This document shows positions 7,474 to 11,634 of a stretch of DNA of 11,634 bases, one piece after another (within the stretch, counting starts at the first letter, position 1; every line of letters begins with the position of its first letter). The notes beneath the pieces are model-generated. The model was not told the origin of the DNA. It did not search any database and worked only from the letters and a program-made list of their open reading frames with translations. The position numbers and the translations under genes were made by a program. The stretch covers positions 1-11,634 of the forward strand of contig JAUJNJ010000116.1 in NCBI GenBank assembly GCA_030448225.1, in the 5' to 3' direction. Source of the DNA: Phycisphaerae bacterium. Lineage in GTDB: Bacteria > Planctomycetota > Phycisphaerae > Tepidisphaerales > Tepidisphaeraceae.

Positions 7474-7941
7474 TTATGATTCGGCGGCGGCGGCGAGGCG
7501 GGCGGCGATCGCGTCCTTCGGTTGCAGGCCGACGACGCGCTCGACGAGGCGGCCGCCGCGGAACAGCAGCAGCGCCGGGATCGCGTCGACGCGGTACTGG
7601 CCGGCGGTCGTCGGGTTCTCGTCGACGTTGAGCTTGGCGACGACGTACCGCCCGGCCGCCTCGGCCGCCAGCGCGTCGATCGTCGGCGCGATCATGCGGC
7701 AGGGGCCGCACCACGGGGCCCAGCAGTCGATGAGCACCGGCCGCTCGCCCGCGCCGCTCAGCAGCGACGCCAGCGTGTCGTCGGTCGCCGTCACCGGCCG
7801 GCCCGCCGAGCCGTCGCCGCCGCTGGCGCCCGTCGCCGCCAACTTCGTGCCGCACCGGCCGCAAACCGGCTGGAGGCGGTCCGCCCGCGCGTCATCAATT
7901 CGGTTCTTGGCGCCACACTTGGGACACTCGATCACCGCCAT
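7474..7941 (-). CDS. trxC: Thioredoxin with N-terminal zinc ribbon (TrxC / thioredoxin 2 type)
   Basis: This 155-residue cytosolic disulfide reductase has the two-part layout of E. coli thioredoxin 2. An N-terminal zinc ribbon has Cys6/Cys9 ([10 protein letters not shown]) and Cys27/Cys30 (CGRCGTKL); a Gly/Ala-rich linker covers about 34-55; the thioredoxin fold then carries the active site WCGPC at 77-81 and the cis-proline at 122 (AIPALLLF). It would reduce protein disulfides using electrons from thioredoxin reductase, and in TrxC relatives the zinc site makes activity redox-sensitive. The ATG at 7941 is chosen over long upstream extensions because GGAGG lies 9 bases upstream and the zinc ribbon starts immediately. 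It is transcribed away from fabI across a 397-base spacer. All expected functional residues are present; the gene symbol is by architecture, not orthology testing. Confidence 0.92.
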   Translation of the reverse strand: MAVIECPKCGAKNRIDDARADRLQPVCGRCGTKLAATGASGGDGSAGRPVTATDDTLASLLSGAGERPVLIDCWAPWCGPCRMIAPTIDALAAEAAGRYVVAKLNVDENPTTAGQYRVDAIPALLLFRGGRLVERVVGLQPKDAIAARLAAAAES

Positions 7942-8338
7942 GACGTTCGACCTCCGTTCCCGTGCCCGTGGTTCTCGACGCGCCACCCGATCCCCCTCGT
8001 CCCCGTTTCGCGGCCGGCCCGAAGGGCCGAGGCACCGACGCGCCTCATAATGTATCGCACCGGCGCAGTGCGGGGCGATCGAAAACCGCGACGGAATCGC
8101 GACGCGCGCGGAGCAGACGATTCGCGCCCGTCCCGCCTCCGCGTTTTTCGGGGATGGGAATTGTTCGAGTGCTCCGTTCCCCTCGCGGCGGGCACTGCAT
8201 CGGTGCGTGCGAACTTCGAGCGCCGGGCAAACCCGGCCGCTAAACGGTTTCCGGCGCGAAGGGCCCGCGCCGGTTCGTCCCCGTTGCAGGCGCGTCCGCC
8301 AGCCCCTAAGCTTCGCGGACGCCAACGAAGGAGACGGC
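7942..8338. other. Divergent spacer between trxC and fabI
   Basis: This 397-base spacer should hold both promoters, but no convincing -35/-10 pair is visible; a lone CATAAT at 8046-8051 has no matching -35. It contains REP-like copy 2 (8004-8031) and two hairpins in the fabI leader: GCCGGG 8222-8227 with CCCGGC 8232-8237, and CCGGCGCG 8251-8258 with CGCGCCGG 8266-8273. The open frames crossing it are upstream extensions or shadows of trxC and fabI. Confidence 0.5.
8004..8031. repeat. REP-like palindrome, copy 2
   Basis: This copy matches 643-670 at 26 of 28 bases; both differences (T/G at 652/8013 and A/G at 660/8021) keep the GGCCC-loop-GGGCC core able to pair. It lies extragenically in the trxC-fabI spacer. 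Unlike copy 1 it lacks the outer GCGAAA arm, so the shared unit is the CGTTTCGCG...GGGCCGAG core. Confidence 0.65.
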
Positions 8339-9133
8339 ATGGGTCTGCTGGACGGGAAAAAGGGACTGATCCTCAACATCGCCAACGATCGCAGCATCGC
8401 GTGGCACATCGCCAACAACGCGATCAAACAGGGCGCCACGTGCGGGTTCGGCTTCCTCCCGATGGACAACATCGAGAAGTCGCAGCGGCGCGTGCAGCGG
8501 GCGATGCAGGAGGGCGGCTTCCCCGACGCCTGGCTCCGGCCGTGCGACGTCGGCGTCGACGACTCGATCGCCGCGTTCTTCGCCGGCGCGAAGGAGAAGT
8601 TCGGCACGATCGACTTCCTCGTCCACTCGCTCGCGTTCGCCAACCGCGATTACCTCAAGAAGGACGAGGGGAACTTCACCTCCACCCCGCGCGAGGTCTT
8701 CCGGCAGGCCGTCGACATCAGCGCCTACTCCCTGATCGCCCTGGCCCGCGCCGCGCAGCCGCTCATGACGGGCGGCGGGGCGATCGTGGCGATGAGCTAC
8801 CTCGGCAGCGAGAAGGTCATCCCCGGCTACAACGTCATGGGCGTCGCCAAGGCCGCCCTCGAGGCATCGGCGCGGTACCTGGCCTACGACCTGGGCCCGA
8901 AGGGGATCCGCGTCAACAGCCTGTCCGCCGGCCCGGTGAAGACGCTGGCCGCGATGGCCGTCGGCGGGATCGACGAGATGTTCGAGCACACGGCCAAGAA
9001 GGCCCCGCTCAAGCGCAACATCGACGGCGACGAGGTCGGCAAGACGGCCGTCTACCTCCTGAGCGACCTGTCCAGCGGCGTGACCGGCGAGACGATCTAC
9101 GTCGACAGCGGCTTCAACACCGTCGGCCTGTAG
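8339..9133 (+). CDS. fabI: Enoyl-[acyl-carrier-protein] reductase, NADH-dependent, FabI type
   Basis: This 264-residue SDR-fold enzyme reduces trans-2-enoyl-ACP to acyl-ACP, the last step of each fatty acid elongation cycle. The catalytic set matches FabI: Tyr154 in MSYLGSEK, then Tyr164 and Lys171 in GYNVMGVAK (the Y-x6-K spacing of E. coli Tyr156/Lys163), plus the RSIAWHIA cofactor-binding helix. The C-terminal [16 protein letters not shown] block is typical of the family. The glycine-rich loop reads LNIAND rather than TGVAN, a departure from E. coli FabI. The ATG at 8339 has AAGGAGA at 8328-8334; the longer in-frame start at 8207 adds an Arg-rich, unconserved stretch. It appears to be monocistronic, followed 91 bases later by a tRNA gene. 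Length and residues are complete. Confidence 0.95.
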   Translation: MGLLDGKKGLILNIANDRSIAWHIANNAIKQGATCGFGFLPMDNIEKSQRRVQRAMQEGGFPDAWLRPCDVGVDDSIAAFFAGAKEKFGTIDFLVHSLAFANRDYLKKDEGNFTSTPREVFRQAVDISAYSLIALARAAQPLMTGGGAIVAMSYLGSEKVIPGYNVMGVAKAALEASARYLAYDLGPKGIRVNSLSAGPVKTLAAMAVGGIDEMFEHTAKKAPLKRNIDGDEVGKTAVYLLSDLSSGVTGETIYVDSGFNTVGL

Positions 9134-9181
9134 CCCGCGCGACCGGCGAGGAAACTCATTACCCGCCGGGGACGCCGGGGC

Positions 9182-9210
9182 TTGAAAACCGAACGAGCCG
9201 CTAGTAATAT
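9182..9210 (+). promoter_or_regulatory. Sigma70-type promoter of the tRNA-Gly gene
   Basis: TTGAAA (9182-9187) is followed by exactly 17 bases and then TAATAT (9205-9210). The -35 matches consensus at 5 of 6 and the -10 at 5 of 6. Transcription would begin about 7 bases later, just ahead of the mature tRNA 5' end at 9225. It is the clearest promoter in the window. Confidence 0.8.
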
Positions 9211-9224
9211 CCCCCGGCAACATC

Positions 9225-9296
9225 GCGGGTGTAGCTCAGTGGTAGAGCGTCACGTTGCCAACGTGAATGTCGAGGGTTCGACCCCCTTCACCCGCT
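9225..9296 (+). tRNA. tRNA-Gly (GCC)
   Basis: A 72-base cloverleaf folds completely. The acceptor stem is 9225-9231 with 9289-9295, and the D-stem GCTC/GAGC is at 9234-9237 and 9245-9248. The anticodon stem TCACG/CGTGA encloses anticodon GCC at 9257-9259. The T-arm is 9272-9276 with 9284-9288 around loop TTCGACC. The discriminator is T9296 and CCA is not encoded, so CCA must be added enzymatically. An integrase gene begins 90 bases downstream on the same strand, making the tRNA 3' half a likely attachment site. Confidence 0.95.
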
Positions 9297-9328
9297 TCTT
9301 CCTGTAGGTACTAGACTTAGAATGGTTT

Positions 9329-9354
9329 CACGGCCGGCTGAAAAGCCGGCCGTG
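9329..9354. terminator. GAAA-capped hairpin after the tRNA
   Basis: An 11 bp perfect stem (9329-9339 with 9344-9354; ACGGCCGGCT is its core arm) is closed by a GAAA tetraloop, 33 bases after the tRNA and 32 bases before the integrase start. It plausibly ends the tRNA transcript, but no T-run follows. As it lies between a tRNA and an integrase it could instead be part of the recombination site. Confidence 0.55.
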
Positions 9355-9386
9355 TCCACATTCCGTATCCACCAAACAGGGTCTTC

Positions 9387-10865
9387 GTGGATACCACCTT
9401 AAAATCGTGGGGCATGACGACCACGAACACCCTCTCCCGCAAGTCGCACAACCGCGTTAAGAGCCTCCTCGGATCGATCGGGGTTGGCGAACGGATCGAC
9501 CTCGGCAAGCCCCACGCGAAGGGCTACCGGTTGACCGTTGGCCGGACCACCTCCGGCACGCAGGCCCGCTTCTGGCTCGGCCACAGCGAGCCCGAAGCCC
9601 AGCAGCGTGCTCAGGCCATCGTTGCGATGTGGGCCGATCTCACTTCCGCCGGCATCGGTGTCTGGAGTCCGCAGCACATCGCGATGGCGAAGGAGCTAGG
9701 CGAGAAGAAGGTCGCCCTGTTCCGGCAGTTCGTCGGGGTGATGAAGGACAGTCGGGACTGGCACTCGGCCCATGCCCGGTCGTACCAGCGGCAGGTTGCG
9801 GAGCTACAGCCGGAGCCCGGCCTGCCCTCGCTGCCTGCTACGAGCCTCGTAGAGATGCCGGAGCCGTCGAAGGCGACGACAACCCTGTACGGAGCGATGG
9901 ACGCCTACGAGCAGGCTCTCGCGGGCAAGCGTGTGTCGGCTGCTCACCGCTGGCGGACGAAGCAGTGCCTCGGGCGGGTGAAGCTCAATCAGCCCGACGT
10001 CCCGATGTCGAAGGTGGATTACGCATTCCTGGACCGGATCGCCGACTTCTGGAAGGCCCGGCCCGTGTCGAAGCGGAAGGGCACCCCGCTCGCCGCCGCG
10101 ACGGTCGTGAACATCCTTCAGGTCTGCCGGGCCTTCTTCTCGTGGGTCGATGACACGACGTGGGGCGGCTGGGAGGGGCCGCGGAAGCTGACCCGCCCGT
10201 TCAACGTCGAGCGGAAAGACCTGATGACCCCGCAGGAGGTCCGCAAGGCCGCGACGATCGAACAACTCGACATCCCGTCGATCGTGGCGATGTACCGGGC
10301 CGGTAAAGACTATCAGCGGGCGATCATCTTGACCGCGTTGTTCAGCGGGTCGACGCAGATGGAGCTTGCCGTCCTGACGAAGGAAGAGTTCAACCTGAAC
10401 GCCGGGCTGCTCGATCACTACCGGCACAAGACGGGTGTGCGAGGCCTCTTCTGGATGCCGCCCGAACTCATCAAGCTCCTCCAATCCGAGTTCAAGGAAC
10501 ACACGAAGAAGCCGCTCGCGTTCTACACCCGCAACGGCAATCCGCTCGTCACGTTCGAGGGCGACAAGAAGGTCTGCGACTCCGTCCTGCAGATGTGGAA
10601 CCGGCTCAAGACTCCGGCGAAGCGACCGGACGCCCTCCCGGTCAAGTACCTGCGGAAGTTCGCGGGCGACTACGCGACTCGCCACGGTGGGGAGGCCCTT
10701 GGGCAGGCGATGCTGAGCCATGCACCGACCAGCGTCCTTGGGAAGCACTACACGAGCACCCGCGACTTCGAAGCCCTCCACACCGTGCAGCAGAAGCTGT
10801 ACGCAGAACTGGTGGCGGCGGGGATGTTCAAGGAAGTGCAGAAGGAACCGTCGACGGCTGCGTGA
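9387..10865 (+). CDS. Tyrosine recombinase / phage-type integrase with altered box I
   Basis: This 492-residue protein has an N-terminal Arm-like region (about 35-90), a SAM-like core-binding domain (about 165-255) and a C-terminal catalytic domain (about 305-460). Conserved residues include Lys348 in the beta-hairpin (YRHKTG), Arg423 in KYLRKFAGD, His445 in LSHAPTS and the presumed nucleophile Tyr455 (GKHYTS). Two positions deviate: box I reads SGSTQMEL where a G-x-R-x-x-E-L pattern is expected, giving Thr323 in place of the first catalytic Arg, and box II has Lys420 where His is usual (Lys is tolerated in the superfamily). It lies directly downstream of tRNA-Gly on the same strand, as in tRNA-targeted elements. 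A GTG start at 9387 with AGGG 5 bases upstream is adopted; ATG 9414 is an alternative. Whether it is an active recombinase is uncertain. Confidence 0.88.
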   Translation: MDTTLKSWGMTTTNTLSRKSHNRVKSLLGSIGVGERIDLGKPHAKGYRLTVGRTTSGTQARFWLGHSEPEAQQRAQAIVAMWADLTSAGIGVWSPQHIAMAKELGEKKVALFRQFVGVMKDSRDWHSAHARSYQRQVAELQPEPGLPSLPATSLVEMPEPSKATTTLYGAMDAYEQALAGKRVSAAHRWRTKQCLGRVKLNQPDVPMSKVDYAFLDRIADFWKARPVSKRKGTPLAAATVVNILQVCRAFFSWVDDTTWGGWEGPRKLTRPFNVERKDLMTPQEVRKAATIEQLDIPSIVAMYRAGKDYQRAIILTALFSGSTQMELAVLTKEEFNLNAGLLDHYRHKTGVRGLFWMPPELIKLLQSEFKEHTKKPLAFYTRNGNPLVTFEGDKKVCDSVLQMWNRLKTPAKRPDALPVKYLRKFAGDYATRHGGEALGQAMLSHAPTSVLGKHYTSTRDFEALHTVQQKLYAELVAAGMFKEVQKEPSTAA

Positions 10866-10903
10866 GTCTGGACCCGGTGGCCGTCGCACTTAGCCTCGCC
10901 CCG

Positions 10904-11128
10904 ATGAGCAATGACGCGACCCAACTTCAACTCAGGATCGCCAAGGCCAGCCGAGAAATTACCCGCCGATACCGCGTCGCCCCCGCCGACCTTCACTGGC
11001 AGCCCGCTCCTGATGGGGCGGGCTGCCGGTTTGTTTCTCCGCACGCCGAATACTTTGCGACCGTGACGGCGGACGGCAAGAACGTCGTCGCGTTCTACGA
11101 GCTTGCTGAGGCGATTCCCCTTACCTGA
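10904..11128 (+). CDS. Small hypothetical protein, 74 residues
   Basis: I do not recognise a family. The ORF begins at ATG 10904, 38 bases after the integrase stop; an in-frame GTG at 10862 overlaps that stop and would add 14 residues. Composition is mixed and protein-like: an N-terminal amphipathic helix (QLQLRIAKASREITRRY), then a segment that looks beta-rich (YFATVTADGKNVVAFYELAE). There is no signal peptide or membrane segment. No good ribosome-binding site precedes either start, and a terminator-like hairpin (10998-11027) lies inside the frame, which argues against it. If real, it is translated from the integrase transcript and belongs to the same element. It may instead be spurious. Confidence 0.5.
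   Translation: MSNDATQLQLRIAKASREITRRYRVAPADLHWQPAPDGAGCRFVSPHAEYFATVTADGKNVVAFYELAEAIPLT
10998..11036 (+). terminator. Terminator-like hairpin downstream of the integrase
   Basis: GGCAGCCCGC (10998-11007) pairs perfectly with 11018-11027. The stem extends inward to 13 bp, including one G-T wobble, around a TGAT loop, and is followed by GGTTTGTTTC. This fits an intrinsic terminator about 130 bases past the integrase stop, but it is inside the 74-residue ORF. Confidence 0.55.
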
Positions 11129-11145
11129 CCCGCCAGACGCAAGAC

Positions 11146-11179
11146 GGCGGTGCCTCAGCACTCGCTGAGGTCCACCGCC
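11146..11179. terminator. Bulged hairpin after the small ORF
   Basis: CCTCAGC (11153-11159) pairs with GCTGAGG (11164-11170) around an ACTC loop, and GGCGGTG (11146-11152) pairs with CACCGCC (11173-11179) across a two-base bulge. It starts 17 bases after the small ORF's stop. It is followed by only a weakly T-rich stretch, so terminator function is probable rather than certain. Confidence 0.5.
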
Positions 11180-11599
11180 GCCTCTGCTGTCAAACACTGA
11201 GTCGTGGGGAGGATCGTGGACAGCACCGCCGCCCGTTCTTGAGTGGCTCAGCGGTCGACACTCGACCGCCTTCTCCCTCGAGTCCGAACCCGCCGAATCT
11301 AGGTGTTTCTGGTGGTAACGCTCTACTCCTTGCGGGGTCGAGTGTCCGCTAAAGATCGGACTGTGGTTGCGACGAAGAAGCCGACGTCGGCAGCACGACT
11401 TCCCAGATTCTCTGACGGACAAGTCGGACCGCTTCGACACGTAGTATGCAATTGACGGCGATGGGCAGCAGCCCGACCCGTCCGCGAGTGGCATCGCGGC
11501 AGAAGGCTTGGACGCAATGAAGAACGAGACGACACTCGCGGGCGGCGGCTGACGTCGAACCCGTACAACGTTCCTCATCTCGGCGTCCAAGCCGATCCG
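11180..11599. other. Hairpin-rich region, no supportable gene
   Basis: In about 420 bases no frame looks convincingly coding on either strand. The longest frames are leftward, Arg/Ser-rich and without recognisable motifs. Foldbacks include GCGGTCGA 11251-11258 with TCGACCGC 11262-11269, the 12-base palindrome GCCGACGTCGGC at 11380-11391, CCGCGAGTG 11482-11490 with CACTCGCGG 11533-11541, and GGCTTGGACGC 11505-11515 with GCGTCCAAGCC 11583-11593. The region ends in an intrinsic terminator reading rightward, so something may be transcribed here. Confidence 0.45.
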
Positions 11600-11634
11600 G
11601 CCCGAAGCATGCCACTGCTTCGGGCTTCTTTTTT
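11600..11634 (+). terminator. Intrinsic terminator at the window edge
   Basis: GCCCGAAGCA (11600-11609) pairs perfectly with TGCTTCGGGC (11616-11625) around a 6-base loop and is followed by TTCTTTTTT to the end of the window. This is the best-formed Rho-independent terminator here and it acts on rightward transcripts. What it terminates is unclear, because no rightward gene ends near it; the candidates are a non-coding RNA or read-through from the integrase region. Confidence 0.85.

Noticed and set aside
7254..7631. Rightward 125-codon frame in the gap upstream of the dehydrogenase gene, running into trxC
   Set aside because: Arg/Gly-rich with no motif, no ribosome-binding site, and it overlaps trxC antisense.
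10748..11590. Leftward 280-codon frame across the integrase end and the small ORF
   Set aside because: Antisense to the integrase C-terminus, with a compositional profile typical of shadow frames.
11349..11615. Leftward 88-codon frame near the window end
   Set aside because: It overlaps the terminator stem, has no ribosome-binding site that I can see, and shows no recognisable motif; kept only as a remote possibility.
11180..11634. tmRNA, RNase P RNA, SRP RNA or group II intron
   Set aside because: None of their hallmark conserved strings (tRNA-like 3' end, GAGGAAAGTCC core, GGAAGCAG loop, domain V) is present.

Overview
This GC-rich window looks chromosomal and comes from a planctomycete, most likely Gemmataceae-like. 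The evidence is protein content: the C-terminus of a DUF1553 protein next to a Tat-exported DUF1501 protein, an SGNH domain joined to a PVC-type membrane-bound dehydrogenase beta-propeller, and a HEAT-repeat/auracyanin-type cupredoxin protein. These families are heavily expanded in Planctomycetes. The genus assignment is inference.

Layout. 2-628 (+) is the end of a DUF1553 protein. 747-2237 (+) is a complete DUF1501 protein; the two form a typical planctomycete pair, separated by a REP-like palindrome. 2238-2631 is a convergent gap holding a large dispersed-type inverted repeat and a strong terminator hairpin. 2632-6984 (-) carries two secreted-protein genes read leftward: SGNH/PVC-dehydrogenase first, then HEAT/cupredoxin. 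Both are broken by a dense cluster of frameshifts between about 3.7 and 5.58 kb, although the amino acid sequence between the breaks stays convincing. Sequencing or assembly indel errors are the simplest explanation; very recent decay is the alternative. 6985-7473 holds no gene I can support. 7474-7941 (-) is a zinc-ribbon thioredoxin (TrxC type). It is divergent from 8339-9133 (+), a FabI enoyl-ACP reductase, across a 397-base spacer with a second copy of the REP-like palindrome.

From 9182 the character changes: a clean sigma70-type promoter drives a tRNA-Gly(GCC) at 9225-9296, followed at once by a GAAA-capped hairpin and a tyrosine-recombinase gene (9387-10865), then a small hypothetical ORF (10904-11128) and about 500 bases of hairpin-rich, apparently non-coding DNA ending in a textbook intrinsic terminator at the window edge. 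This is the usual arrangement for the left end of an element inserted at a tRNA gene, but no second attachment repeat is visible here, so the element, if real, continues to the right. The recombinase lacks the first catalytic arginine.

Working together: the left half encodes exported proteins of the kind planctomycetes use in surface or periplasmic redox and carbohydrate-related work (exact substrates unknown). The dehydrogenase and cupredoxin genes plausibly form one transcription unit. TrxC and FabI are housekeeping genes. I did not find a convincing new defence system, CRISPR array or biosynthetic cluster. The most unusual items are the integrase with an altered active site, the structured non-coding tail, and several families of extragenic palindromes.
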